Source: Neoceratodus forsteri (lineage: Eukaryota > Chordata > Ceratodontiformes > Ceratodontidae). From it: a stretch of DNA of 64,000 bases. Below are positions 1 to 10,372 of the stretch, piece after piece. Each line of letters starts with the position of its first letter. Within the stretch, counting starts at the first letter, position 1. Where the stretch lies: positions 832,380,001-832,444,000 of the forward strand of contig CM057452.1 of NCBI GenBank assembly GCA_016271365.2, read 5' to 3'. Below the pieces are notes generated by a model. It had not been told where the DNA came from. It was given only the letters and a program-made list of their open reading frames with translations, and ran no database searches. The position numbers and the translations under genes are program-made.

Positions 1-39
1 CAATTATAACATTTCCCATGTTGTTTAGGATGAGGTCTA

Positions 40-527
40 ACTGGTGACCCGGGTTTGGGAACAGACCCGGGACGTTGGAGGGCTGGCCGGGGGAGAAGGA
101 CTGAATGTCCAACAACTGCTCTCCTTCTCCAGGGGGAGGGGGTAGAGTGTTTGGCGCAATACGGACACCTAGCGGAGGCTGGTTGTACCGATCGCGACGA
201 CGCTAAGTTGCTTGGGGGTGCGGGGCGGATGCTGGACGTCATTGCATGTTTCCGCCTCCCGCACACCGGGGAAAATAAAAAGGCTGCAGAACACCCTACA
301 TGAAGCACTCCTTCATCTTCAATTAGCTCCCAGGTCAGCCCTTCGACATATCCCATTGTCTGTGGCACTACGGGCCGGTGCTGCAACCCCACCCTGGGGG
401 ATAAGCCAAGGGGTATCGAAGAAGGCGTGGCCATATGGGAGTAGAAGCAGGGTGTCAGTGACTGGGCAGAGGTACCAGGTGGCCGGCGGTGGAAAAAGTA
501 TTATAAAAAAAACAAAAAAAAACAAGA
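40..527 (+). mobile_element. GC-rich A-tailed retroposon of unknown class
   Basis: A 488-bp insert is bracketed by the direct repeat atgaggtcta at 30-39 and 528-537, and its right end is A-rich (about 503-526, A runs broken by single c's). A short target-site duplication plus an A-rich tail is the signature of LINE-driven retroposition. The body is GC-rich and CpG-rich near 41-260, unlike the AT-rich flanks. I see no coding homology in it and no clear A/B-box pair, so it could be an unclassified SINE, a chimeric retroposon or a processed transcript. It sits in the remnant LINE endonuclease region described next. Boundaries are good; identity is unknown. Confidence 0.7.
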
Positions 528-537
528 ATGAGGTCTA

Positions 538-1500
538 GAATTGCCCCTTTCTCTTGTTTCTTGATTTACATGCTGATGCAAAATATAGTCATTCGTAGTC
601 TCAATAAATAGTCTCTGTGCTGTTGACTATCCTTGTTTTCCAGTCTGTTTCTCCATGATTAAAATCTCCCACCAATATAACATCTCCTTCTCAGTATCAC
701 AATTTATTGGCTTGTCCCCCTTGTGATCACAATCTGGTGACCTGTAGCATACCTGGATTTGGAAAAGCCTTCCCTCTATTATCTTCTTCTCATATCCAGA
801 TAAATTCTGTTTCTGTCTTTGCCTCTTTTATGTCTACTTCTCCTGCTTTTATTTTCTTGTTTCCATAGATTTCCACTCTTCCTCCTTGCTGGTTTTTTCT
901 ATCTCATCTATAAAGTTATACCCCTCCAGAATCTTCTCCCATGTATCTCCCTCCACCTACCACGTCTTTGTTATTGCAGTTCTATCCCCTTAGTGCTAAC
1001 TCTTCTAACTGTCCCACTTTGATATTTAGGCTTCTAGCATTAGTTAGTATATATTTACAATTTTTATTGCCCTGCTTGCTCTTTTGTCTCATTTTCCAGT
1101 TCTTTTTCTATCTGAATTTTCTTTAGTGTTCAATATTATTTGGTCATTACCTGTTTGACTGTACTGGTTTCCCTTCAGTATCATTTAACCCCTTCCCTTT
1201 CAGTTTAAATATTCCTATGCAATCCTGTTTATCCTTTCCCCAGCACCCATGCTGCCTTCTTGTTCAAATGCAACCCATCACGCCTAAAGAGGTGGTCTCA
1301 CCAGCATTATCTGGTGTTCATTAGCACAGTGTGTCTTCCCTGTGATTCTTTAAAAAACTGTGGTGAGTCCCCATCAGAAAAAACATCTTCCAACCCAGAT
1401 GTGCTACAAGTTGTAAGCTTGTCTCAGATCTTCCCTTTTAGGGGACGATACTTGCGAAGGTAGTGATGATTCTGCTTTAAGTTTGCCTCAAAGAATTTAA
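538..1500 (-). pseudogene. Remnant LINE: end of ORF1 and AP-endonuclease domain
   Basis: Read on the minus strand, this stretch carries CR1-superfamily landmarks in element order. Near 1247-1285 is a block reading RDGLHLNKK, which resembles the catalytic-His end of the SGNH-esterase ORF1 of CR1-type LINEs. Near 995-1050 is TNARSL...KVGQLEELAL, the first motif of an apurinic-like endonuclease. Near 650-690 is LVGDFNHGETDW, containing the catalytic GDFN motif. Stops and frameshifts separate the blocks, so this is an old, dead copy whose RT half is not adjacent. Family (CR1 versus L2) is not resolved. Confidence 0.7.
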
Positions 1501-1579
1501 CATCTGTGAACCTTTCCTGTTGGGTTTTAAGCCATGGCTCTGCATAGGGTCTGTGCTAGTCACCTCACTACAACCAGTA

Positions 1580-2210
1580 GCAGTCAACTATGGAGTTTCT
1601 CAAAGTTTGATCTGTTCTCCATGCTTTTCGCTGTGTACATGTTGCCTTTGTGATGAGTCATTAGATTGAATGGGGTAAGTTTTTACTGTTATCCAGGTAA
1701 TACTCAGCTCTACCTGTCTTAATCTTGATGGGTTTAATGTGATTGTCAGGAGGAAGAGCCACTTCCTGCAAGAAATCTCAAACTGGATGGCCTCCAGGTG
1801 GCTTAGTCCTATTCCAAGCCAAACAGAACTGCTTTTGGTGGAACCTGGTTCTCTTAGGTCAGCTGGTCAGTGTGGCATATTGGAAGGAATACTCTGTAGT
1901 GGTTCTCTCATCCGCATTTAACATTGCAGGCTATGGGTTGCTACTGGAACATCTTGAGGATTATGTTGGACTCACCTTTGAGTCCTTTTTGTCTGGCAGA
2001 TCACAGCATGTGGTGCTAGGTTCATACTCATTACACCCAGTATGGGTCAGCTGTGGAGTTCCTCAAAGCTTGGTCCTACCCCCTATGCTTTTCACAATGT
2101 ACATGCTACCTTTGGGATGAGTGACTAAAAGGAGTGGGGTGAGTTTTCACTGCTATCCAGATAATACTCAGTTATACTCATCCCTGATTGGTCCGATGCT
2201 GAACCCCCTC
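1580..2210 (+). mobile_element. L2-type LINE reverse-transcriptase fragments, out of order
   Basis: Two partial copies of the L2 RT palm lie head to tail. The first, about 1585-1840, runs from a degraded GVPQ block through the YxDNTQLY-like block to the downstream WMASRWLSP block. The second, about 1900-2200, starts upstream of the palm (FNIAGYGLLLEHLED, then SFLSGRSQHVVLG) and runs through CGVPQSLVLPPMLF to PDNTQLY. The wording matches the L2 copy at 19.3-23.1 kb (CGVPQGTVLSPMLF). Both Asp-Asp sites have drifted to Asp-Asn. The order C-terminal then N-terminal means either a ~460-bp tandem duplication or two independent fragments. Confidence 0.75.
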
Positions 2211-2314
2211 CTTAAAAGGAAAAAGGGTCCATTAGTTTCTGTGGTGTGCTCTGTGATTTGAAGGGTCACTGTTTTTCCCAATTTTATTGTGGCGGATGGC
2301 ATTTTGCTTGTGGC

Positions 2315-2330
2315 ATTGTTTGCTGTGCAG
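2315..2330 (+). repeat. Target-site duplication, left copy (Tx1/L1 copy 1)
   Basis: The 16-bp sequence attgtttgctgtgcag is repeated exactly at 9095-9110, immediately after the element's A-tail. It defines both ends of the insertion without ambiguity. Confidence 0.95.
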
Positions 2331-2514
2331 GTCACGTGATGGCATCCAGCTAGGCTGCAGCTGAGATTCTGAGCTCTCCCCTCTAGCCGCCTTTCCTGGC
2401 TGTTTTTGGCATCATCTGGGCATTTAAACGTATAATTTGTGCCTGAGACATTTGATTAACTTGTCTGCTTCTATAAACGACTTTGCTGGGGAAACGATTG
2501 CCTATTCTAACGGG

Positions 2515-3379
2515 ATGGATGTGGATGGAAGCAGGCCTCCGTCAACATACACCTCCTGCATCCCGGAGAAGGCAGCAAAAACAACGTAATCAGGGAGCTG
2601 TAAAATCTGAACGTAGCGGGGATAGAGTGCTACTGGCTACTCCCCTGATGGAGGATAAGTTTCTTCAGGAGCTCACCCCACTGAAAGATATTTTGAAAGA
2701 ACTGGCTGGTGAGCTTAAGTCCCTGCGCAGTGAGCTGTCTTCTGTCTCCACTAAAGTGTCGGATATGGAGGCCAGAATCTTCTCATCGGAGCAATGGAGG
2801 TTGAAAACTGAAATTGAGGTTGCAGAGCTCAAGCAGCAGATTAGAAAATTGCAAGCTAAAACGGAAGATCTGGAGGGGCGTAATCGCTGGAACAACTTAC
2901 TGATACTGGGCCTACCCGAGATGGAAGAGGGCCCGGACTTAATGGCCTTTCTGCCGAGGTTTTTGAACAAGGTTGTAGGCCCATCCTCTATCAGCTCATC
3001 GTACCACTTGGAGCAGGCCCATCGCTCTCTAAGGCCCAGGCCCCCGTCTGGATCCCCCCCGCGACCCATCATTATCAAATTCTTAAGTTATATAGAAAGA
3101 CAGCATGTCTATACTAAATCGCGTGAGCTAAAAGAAGTCCTTTGGGGTTCGTCCAGAATCCGGATTACCCAAGATTTGCCTAAGGAGACCAGGGAAAGAA
3201 GGGCAGCTTACCATCCTGTCATGCAGAAATTAATAGCTGCCTCTATTCCCTTCAGGATGATGTACCCGGCGATTTTGAAGGTCACGGTTGGGAGCACGAC
3301 AACCAGCTTCAACTCTCCTGATGCGGCCCTTAAAGACTTGGCTATCAAGTTACCTGATTTGTTTAAGGCGGCAGGCTGA
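2515..3379 (+). pseudogene. Tx1/L1-like ORF1 (RNA-binding coiled-coil protein), frameshifted
   Basis: L1-type ORF1 protein, the trimeric RNA chaperone that packages the element RNA. I place the start at 2515 (MDVDGSRPPS...) because copy 2 starts MEVDKKQ at the matching place. A frameshift near 2585 moves the reading into the frame that stays open to 3379. In order: a disordered N-terminus, a coiled coil from about LTPLKDILKELAGEL through ELKQQIRKLQAKTEDLEGRN with heptad leucines, an RRM-like block opening with NNLLILGLPEMEEG, and a C-terminal domain with PRPIIIKFLSYIERQ and the basic RITQDLPKETRERR. The length, about 287 codons, is normal for L1-group ORF1. Confidence 0.9.
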
Positions 3380-4903
3380 ATGACTCATTAGCTGTTATCT
3401 AATACTATATGTGGGGATCCTGTGGGGTCATGGACTATGTCTGGAATATATTTAGTCGAGTTTTATGTTATGGCTGTTTAATTTTCTGATATCTCAGCTG
3501 GTTGGGGATGTCTGCTGGCTTCGCCCCTTTTTCCTGCTTTTCTTTTATTTTTGACCACTCTCTTTGCTTCTCCTTTTTTCTCGCTCCCTCTCTCTCTCTT
3601 ACCTGATGTTGCTGGTGCTGGCTGGTATTGCGGAGGGTCGGTTTGCTGGGGGGTGAGATCTCCCTCGCGGTTTTCGCCCATGTTTCGCCCGCGATGGAAC
3701 CCTTTTTCTGCTGCTGCTGTTTCCCGGGGGTGACTTCCTGGTGGGCGGACCGTTTTGGTCCCTCCAGCTCATGGGTCCCTCCGGAAACAGCGGCCTTAGA
3801 GTGAGGTTCTCGGATATAGCACCCTCTTTTCTTTCTGGGCTTCAGGTTTTTTTCCTTTGCGGGCTGCTTGATTACCGGGTAGGTCATCCACTCAGCTATT
3901 TTCCTCCTGGGTTGAAGTGGGGATGGTTTCTTGTGTCAATGTGGTATTGGATGGGCTCCTTTCTATTGTTGGGATGATTCTTTTGGCTTGTGCCTCCTCT
4001 CTAGCGGGCTTTCTTTTATTATTTTTCCTCTACCTGTCCATCTCCTGGAGTATCGGTGGCTGGAGGCTCAAGTCTAGGGTGTTCGCTGCATGGATGTGGG
4101 TCACTTGAGTCATGTGATGGGGGTGTGACCTCTCCCTGGCGGTGGGGCTGATAGTGAGCTTTATGCTGAGGGGTGGGCTGTTTGCTTTTACTGGATCGTT
4201 TTTGTGGTGTTTTATCCACTGTTTCCTGTACCTAATGCTGGGGATTTGGAGGTTCGCAATGGGGGTCGGGAGGCTCGAGCTTTTAGGTCTTAGTCTGTTT
4301 CATGGGTTCTTTCTGCTTGAGCCTTTCGTTGTATATAGTTATTTTTGGGTTTTTGTGGGATTTTGGATGTTGAGGGGGTGGGTTTTGGTTTTTTTTTCGA
4401 TCTTGTGGGATGGGTTGATGGGTTTTATGAGTGTCATCTGCAGGTGGATTTTCAGAGTTGGGGTCGGGATGGGGGGGTGGTTTATCATTTAGGATTTTGC
4501 ACTGTGATTTTTGGAGGTTGGGTTTTCATGGGTGGGCTGGAGGGTTGGGAATGGTGATTACTCTCTTTTGCATTTTATCTGGCATCTGGTTAAGCGGGAC
4601 ATCCTGTTACGGGGGGGATTATACCTTTTGTTATTTTTGTCTGGGGTTGTTTTGGAACGGGGATTATTTTGGGGTCAATAATAATGGGCTGGGGATGTAT
4701 AGGGGGGCCAAGTTAGTCCTCCAACTTATTTCGGTGTGGTGTTTTTGGGTGATTAAAATGGTTGGGTTTTCCTTGTGGGGACTAAAGCCTGGTCTGTTTG
4801 TATACTATAAGGTATTCCCAGTCTTTTCATTTGGGGTGCACCCTTTTTCTCTTTATAATTTTGAATCTGTCTGGACATTTGACATTTGTATACTGTATTT
4901 AAA
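3380..4903 (+). other. Inter-ORF spacer of Tx1/L1 copy 1
   Basis: This is 1.5 kb between ORF1 and ORF2, far longer than the few tens of bases in mammalian L1. The second half (about 4140-4760) is very rich in T and G on the plus strand, giving long open frames full of Phe, Trp, Gly and Leu that look like composition artefacts. Copy 2 has a spacer of about 1.06 kb and the more distant copy 3 one of about 1.65 kb, so a long spacer is shared by all three. I recognise no protein in it. It ends tttaaa directly before the ORF2 ATG, as in copy 2. Confidence 0.75.
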
Positions 4904-7900
4904 ATGGCTATGAACACCTTCAAAATAGCTTCTTGGAATGTACGTGGACTTAGGGATCGGGTCAAACGATTGCAGATGTTTAACCACTGCTCACTATTGC
5001 AAATTTATATTCTTTTTTTGCAGGAAACGCATTTAAGCCATGATGACACCAAGCTTTTATCTCGTTCTGGTTTTTCTCAATCTTACCTAGCGGGTAACTC
5101 CTGTTTCAGCAAAGGGGTGGCAGTTCTTGTTAAGAAACATGTTTTATTTACAAAAGAGAAGATCGTATCAGACCCAGAGGGGAGGTATATTTTGGTAAAT
5201 GGTACCCTAAATGGTGACAATGTTGTTCTGGGCTCTATATATGGTCCAGTGGGGGGAAATCCTGAATTTTTCATGTCCCTTGCCGATAAATTGTCTACTT
5301 TTCTTCCTGCCCAGTTTATATTGGGAGGAGATTAGAATATCCCTGTTCACCTATTTTTAGATAGAGACCCTCAGGATAGGCGCCCCCCTTCCCCGGCTCA
5401 TAGAGCGTTTTTGGAACTGAGGTCGCTGCTGGGTCTATGTGACCCCTGTAGGCTTGCTAATCCTTCTCTCAGAGCCTTTTCTTTCTTGTCTCAGTTGCAT
5501 GGTACCAAATCTAGGTTAGACATGGTTTTGGTTAGTGTCTCTTTTCTTCCGAGTCTTTGTTTATCCAGCATTGATCCAATTATCCTGTCGGACCATGCCG
5601 TTGTTTGGATCAAGCTTTCCTTAGCCCCAGACTTCTCCCGGGATTCGGTTTGGCGATTGAATACTCAATTGTTGAAGGATCCTCAAAATGTATCGGATAT
5701 CAGCTCCCTGATTTTTCTCTTTCTGGCGGATAATCTTAATTCCACTCCAAGGCTGGATATGGTTTGGTCTGCCTGAAATGCTACCTTAGGGGCGAAGCTT
5801 ATTAAAATGGCCTCCCTCAGGAAGAGAAAGAGCTTGCAGACTCTTTATCTCTGATGGGAAAATCAGGGATCTGGAGGTAGTATTCTTCTACTTCTTAGCT
5901 AACCGATCTTAAGAGCTTTTAGCAGTTAAGAGTGAATATCGCGGAACTTTTGAAGGAGAGAACCGAATACTGTTTGCTAAAAACTCAAGCTAAATATTTT
6001 GACCATGGGGAGAAATCTGGCAGACTCTTGGCTCTGCGTTTACGGGCATTGGAAAGCTCTAGGATCATTCCCTCTTTGCTCTCCTCATCCGGTGCGGTTG
6101 TCTCTTCACCCAGAGGAATTGCCCATATTTTCAAGGATTACTATCTGGATCTTTATAGTAAGTCTCCGGTGTCGCATTCTATCTCGGAATTAAACGATTA
6201 TTTGGGGGAGATTGACATTCCTTGCCTATCAGAGGCCCAGCAGGCTCTCTTGCTGGCCCCTATCTCGTCGGAGGAAATTGAAAGAACCATTGCTTCTCTT
6301 GCTTCTGACCGAGCACCGGGTCCTGATGGTCTCCCGGCCAATTTTTTATAAGGTCTTTGTCAAGGACTTGGTACCTATTCTCCTTAGGTTATATGAGTAC
6401 CTAGCTGTATCTCTGGATGTGGATCCCACACTGTTTGAGGCTATAATTGTTTTAATTCCTAAGCCTGATAAGAATCTCACGGATCCAGCAAATTATAGAC
6501 CAATCTCTCTTCAAAATTATGACATGAAAATTCTGGCTAAAATATTAGCTGAAAGAATCAGGATGGTTTGGTCTGGTTTGCTCAGCCCTGAGCAGGTGGG
6601 ATTTGTTCCCGGTAGATCGGCGGCCGATCATTTGAGGACCCTGTTACATATTTCCCAACATGCCCAATCCATTTCATATCCAGTTGCTCTAGTCTCCCTC
6701 GATGCTGAGAAGGCCTTTGACTGCGTGGACTGGTCCTTTCTTTGGTCAGTTATGGAGAGAATGGGTTTTCCGCCTGCCTTTCTAAATAAGATTTGGATGT
6801 TTTATAGTTGTCCTTCTGCTAGAATCTATTGTAATGGGGTATTTTCTTCCCTTTTTCTCTTATTTACTGGTACTAGACAGGGATGCCCTCTCTCCCCTCT
6901 GTTATTTAATTTGTATTTGGAACCATTGCTTATAAGCCTTAAGGCTTCTCCCCGGGTTAAGGGGCTCAGGATACACCAAAGGAACTGGTTCTTTCTGCTT
7001 ATGCAGATGACATTCTTCACATTTAACAGATCCGGCTGAATCTTTGAAGGCGGTGATTGGAATTATTGAGCTGTTCGGTATTTTCCCGCTATAGATTGAA
7101 TATCTCCAAATCTGAAATCTTTCCTCTTAATGTGTATACTAATAAACTCAATTTTCTTCCTTTGGGATGAGATGGACCCTAGATCTATTAAATATTTAGG
7201 AATTTACTTTTCTACTGATCCTTTTCTTTTGAAAAATTAAATTTGGACAGAGTTAAGGACTCGGTTTGTCAGGATTTACAGCGTTGGTCAGCTCTCCCCA
7301 TTTCACTTTGGGGTCGAATAAACATTCTTAAAATGAACGTCCTTCCCCGGATTTTTTATCCGTTGAATCTGGTTAACCTCTGGCTTCCCATCTCTTATTT
7401 TCAGCAGCTTCATATGCTTTTCTCCAATTTTATTTGGCAGGGGAAGGGGGTCAGGCGTTCCTATTCCAAATTATCGCTTCCTAGAGAGAAGGGTGGTCTT
7501 AGATTACCTAATCTCCTGCTGTACCACTGGGCGACTCACCTCTCGAAGCTGGGAAGATGGTTCTCTACGGAACCAGACTCATCCTGTCCAATCTGGCTCC
7601 AGCTCGAATGCACCTCTCTCTCGGAGATTAAACCAGACAGGTATGCTCTATTTTATGTACCCCCAAAGGTACTCTCACTCTGGGTGTCGGACAGTGTAAT
7701 GATGGTTGCTCTTAAGTCCCTTGTGCAATGTCTAAAGTTTTTCCGTATCTCTGCTCTCTTAGACCTGGGGCAACCGGTAGTTCGTAATCCCAATGTTAAG
7801 TTGGGTACTTCATGGGTTACCTTGGAGTGGCTCCTGCAAATCAGGGAGGCCAGGCTTGAACATTTTTTTGGCAGGGACTCACTTCTTTCTTCCGGTGATA

Positions 7901-8669
7901 TTCTGAGGAAATTTGATATACCTAGGAGAGATATTTTCAAAGTCTATCAACTGAGGCATCTGATCAACCAGAGATTTGGTACTAATTTTAGGGACTCAGT
8001 TGCTTATCCTTTCTTTTCTGGGATTTTTAATCTCGCCTCTCAATCCCATCCTATTTCTTTGATATACTCTTTCCTTTTGAATTATAATTCACAGGAGACG
8101 GTTGAAGGTTTGGGTGTCTGGGCACACCTTTTACCTGATATTTCCCCAGTATGGTCTGGTATATGGAAAGATCTCCATAGATATCATACCCGGGATAGGC
8201 TGCGGTTAACGCAATACTATATTGTCAACAACCTCTATTACACTCCTGCTAAACTCTTTCAACTCAAGAAGGTTTCTCACTCAAGGTGTTTTAGGTGTTT
8301 GCAGGGGGATGGAAATTTAATCCACGTGTTTTGGGATTGTCCCAAAGTTGCCCCTTGTGGTCTCTGGTCCGGGATTATCTCGATCCTCTTCTGGGTCTGT
8401 CTGATTTTTTCTGTCCTGAGATATGTATTTTGGGTGAATTTTCCCGTATAGACAGTGTTAGACGTAGATATCATATGGCTCTGGTGTCTATGGCTGTTAA
8501 AAAACTGGTTTTAAGACATTGGATTGACCAATTGGCTTTGTCATTCGCCAGTTGGTTGACTGAACTGGTTTCATATTTTCAATCAGAGAGGTTGATTGCT
8601 AGTTTCAAAGGTCGTCTGGATCTGTTTCAGAAGAGGTGGGGTAAACTCCAAGCCCTGTGTTTGCTTTAA
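4904..8669 (+). pseudogene. Tx1/L1-like ORF2 (endonuclease-reverse transcriptase), multiply disrupted
   Basis: ORF2 starts at ATG 4904 (MAMNTFKIASWNVRGLRD), which is SWNVRG, the first AP-endonuclease motif. FLQETH, KGVAVLVKK and SIYGP follow, then GGD at 5333 followed by an in-frame TAG where the GDFN/GGDWN residue should be. The frame resumes (SRLDMVLVS, ILSDHAVV). A TGA at 5774 and frameshifts near 5800, 6345 and 6980 break it further. RT motifs are clear: DRAPGPDGLPANF, IPKPDKN...YRPISL, SLDAEKAFDCVDW, TGTRQGCPLSPLLFNLYLEP, and the catalytic YADD at 7000-7011 in a shifted frame. The C-terminus has a CFRCLQGDGNLIHVFWDC zinc-knuckle-like motif and ends ...FQKRWGKLQALCLL. Confidence 0.92.
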
Positions 8670-8819
8670 TCTATATAATTTTGGGACCCAATTCCTTTTG
8701 TCTGCTTTTAATTTTAAGACCAGTTGTAATTTTTGTTTTCAGGACCGTATGGCTTTTTTATAGATGTTAAGCTTTGAAGTTTATAGTGATATGTTGTTAT
8801 GTCCAGACTAAGGGTTTTT

Positions 8820-8985
8820 TGGTTGGTGCACCTGGGGAGTGGTTGTGGGAGGGTAGATGTTTCAATGTTGAATATTGCTTTGTTTATAAGTGGATGGGGG
8901 TGGGTGGGACTGTGGGTGGGTTTGGGGTCTGGGGGTTGGGATGTGGGCGGGGGATGGTGGGGCTCCTTGGTTGTACCGTTTATCC
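8820..8985 (+). other. G-rich tract in the Tx1/L1 3' UTR (G-quadruplex candidate)
   Basis: The sense strand of the 3' UTR is packed with runs of three or more G (for example gggggtgggtggg and gggggttggg). Copy 2 has an equivalent C-rich block on the plus strand at 29,999-30,130, so the tract is a shared family feature. Mammalian L1 3' UTRs carry a G-rich polypurine tract able to form quadruplexes; a parallel role here is inference. Confidence 0.7.
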
Positions 8986-9094
8986 CAATGTTCTTGTTTC
9001 TTCTCTTTTGGTACTTTTTTGGTGTGTTTTGTATTATGGTTTTGTTGTTTTGTGTTTTTCAAAACTTAATAAACTTAAATTTCAAAAAAAAAAA

Positions 9095-9110
9095 ATTGTT
9101 TGCTGTGCAG
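9095..9110 (+). repeat. Target-site duplication, right copy (Tx1/L1 copy 1)
   Basis: Exact repeat of the 16-mer at 2315-2330, directly following the A-tail ending at 9094. Confidence 0.95.
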
Positions 9111-9139
9111 ATATTGTCTCTGACATTATGACCCCATGC

Positions 9140-9480
9140 CGTGGGGACATGCCCTAAAGTCAGAGGTGAAACATTGAGGGGTAATGATAGGAAGCTCTTC
9201 TTCTCCCAAAGGGCAGTGAACCTATGGAACAGTCTACCAGTGGAGACAGTGGATATAAAATACAGTACTGGTTTTCAAGGTAACTCTAGACACATTTCTG
9301 CATGCTAAGGGGATCACAGGGTACCCTGGGTACCAGAGGGGTAGAGGTGAAGTACAGGTGGAAGCTGGTAGTCACCAAAGTGACAGTGGCTGATCCCCAG
9401 GTACCAGGGTAATTGTAAGTAGGGTTTGGCCTGATCTGGGGCAGCTAGCTAGAGTGTACAACCTTTAGTGAAAAAAAAAC
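9140..9480 (+). mobile_element. CR1-superfamily LINE C-terminal fragment
   Basis: The sequence around 9170-9300 translates to KLFFSQRAVNLWNSLPVETVD, the conserved tail of CR1-superfamily ORF2 (compare FTERVVDSWNDLPEEVVE in the CR1 copies of this window). Only the 3' end of an element is present. A second diverged copy of the same ~215 bp follows at 9613-9830. Confidence 0.7.
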
Positions 9481-9509
9481 AGACTATTTACAGACCTTTG
9501 TGATAAAAA

Positions 9510-9612
9510 GAAATGTTAAGTGTATGTGTGCATGTATGTGTGTTTGCATGTGAGTGCATGCAGTATATGTGTTTATGCATGTGCATATGCATATGTGTGT
9601 GTGTGTGTGTAT
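9510..9612 (+). repeat. Imperfect (TG)n / TGTATG / GCATG microsatellite
   Basis: About 100 bp of alternating purine-pyrimidine sequence (tgtatgtgtgcatg..., ending with a (tg)n run). Alternating tracts like this are prone to length change and can adopt Z-DNA. It separates the two copies of the LINE fragment. Confidence 0.85.
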
Positions 9613-9830
9613 GGGGACATGCCCTAAAGTCAGAGGTGAAAAACTGAGGGGTAGCGATCGACAGGAAGCACTTCTTCTCCCAGAGGGTACTGAACCTATG
9701 ACACAGCCTACCAACAGAGACAGTGGATATAAAAAAAACAGTACTAGTTTCAAGGTAAGCCTAGACAAATTTCTTCTTACTAAGGGGATCACAAGGTGCC
9801 CTGGGAACTAGAGGGTAGGGAATTCCACTA
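9613..9830 (+). repeat. Second copy of the LINE C-terminal fragment
   Basis: From ggggacatgccctaaagtca onward it closely follows 9150-9330, including the cttcttctccca...agggtactgaacctatg block and the segment ending aaggggatcacaaggtg. It is either a local duplication spanning the microsatellite or a second insertion of the same truncated LINE. Confidence 0.75.
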
Positions 9831-10267
9831 GTACATGTTTGCACAGCACACATTTTCATATCTGCTTATGAGCAGGGGGTGAGGGAGTGAAGAGAGGACA
9901 TGCATTACAGTACCTCTTTATTTGAGTACAGTTTTAATGTTTGAGCCCTTGTTTAAGTGGCTTCAGGCTCAGTACAACTTTAAAAGGAAACTGCAATGAG
10001 GATATAGTGCCAGTAGATGTCACTTGAAAATCAGCTTTGTTGTGTTGAAACTGTAAAGGCAGCCAGCAAATCAGTAGTGTCGGTGGTGGAGAGTGCTGAA
10101 TAAAATGCACAGATCCTTCAGCTGAGTGCACTGGAATTTAGGCTGTCCACTAGAGAGAAATTTCATATGTTTTAATTTCTGCAGGGTAGGCTGAAGGATT
10201 AAAAGTATAACATGTGTTAGTGCTCCTTTACCACTTCACTAACACTACAAAAGAGATAAACTAATTA
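9831..10267. other. Unassigned intergenic DNA
   Basis: AT-leaning sequence with no coding pattern, SINE boxes or tandem structure that I can recognise on either strand. Probably host DNA or very old repeats. Confidence 0.5.
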
Positions 10268-10372
10268 ATTTCTTTATGTAAAACGTGGTGACCAGGAAAG
10301 GCACACTGAGCCACAGTTTGTTGCTGGATGCATCCCGGGGATGGGGAGCAGAGGGAGTTACAAAGTCACTGC
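10268..10372 (-). mobile_element. 3' part of a MIR/CORE-type SINE (antisense)
   Basis: The block accaggaaaggcacactgag...gggagcagagggagtta aligns base for base, with some drift, to the same part of the SINE at 16,170-16,370 (atcaggaaaggcacagtaag...gagcacaaggaagtta). The tRNA-like head is missing, so this is a truncated copy in the same orientation. Confidence 0.6.

Larger units (their letters stand above)
2331..9094 (+). mobile_element. Full-length Tx1/L1-like LINE, copy 1
   Basis: A 6,764-bp element with perfect 16-bp target-site duplications, an intact 5' end (gtcacgtgatggc...), ORF1, a 1.5-kb spacer, ORF2, a G-rich 3' UTR, an AATAAA signal (9068-9073) and an A-tail. The 5' end matches that of copy 2 at 36,120 (minus strand, gtcacatgatggc...), supporting it as the true element start. 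L1-group elements encode an RNA-binding ORF1p and an ORF2p with AP-endonuclease and reverse transcriptase, and insert by target-primed reverse transcription. Both ORFs here are frameshifted, so the copy is inactive. The perfect TSD suggests it is not very old. Confidence 0.95.

Noticed and set aside
4142..4913. Long hydrophobic open frames (Phe/Trp/Gly/Leu-rich) that look like a multi-pass membrane protein
   Set aside because: They arise from a T/G-rich stretch in the Tx1/L1 inter-ORF spacer, have no counterpart in copy 2 and overlap one another in different frames.
8799..9157. Gly/Trp/Val-rich open frames in the 3' UTR of Tx1/L1 copy 1
   Set aside because: They are translations of the G-rich non-coding tract; the sequence lies after the ORF2 stop.
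9510..9612. His/Cys/Thr-rich frames on the minus strand (repeats of THTH/CMH)
   Set aside because: Translation of a TG microsatellite, not a protein.
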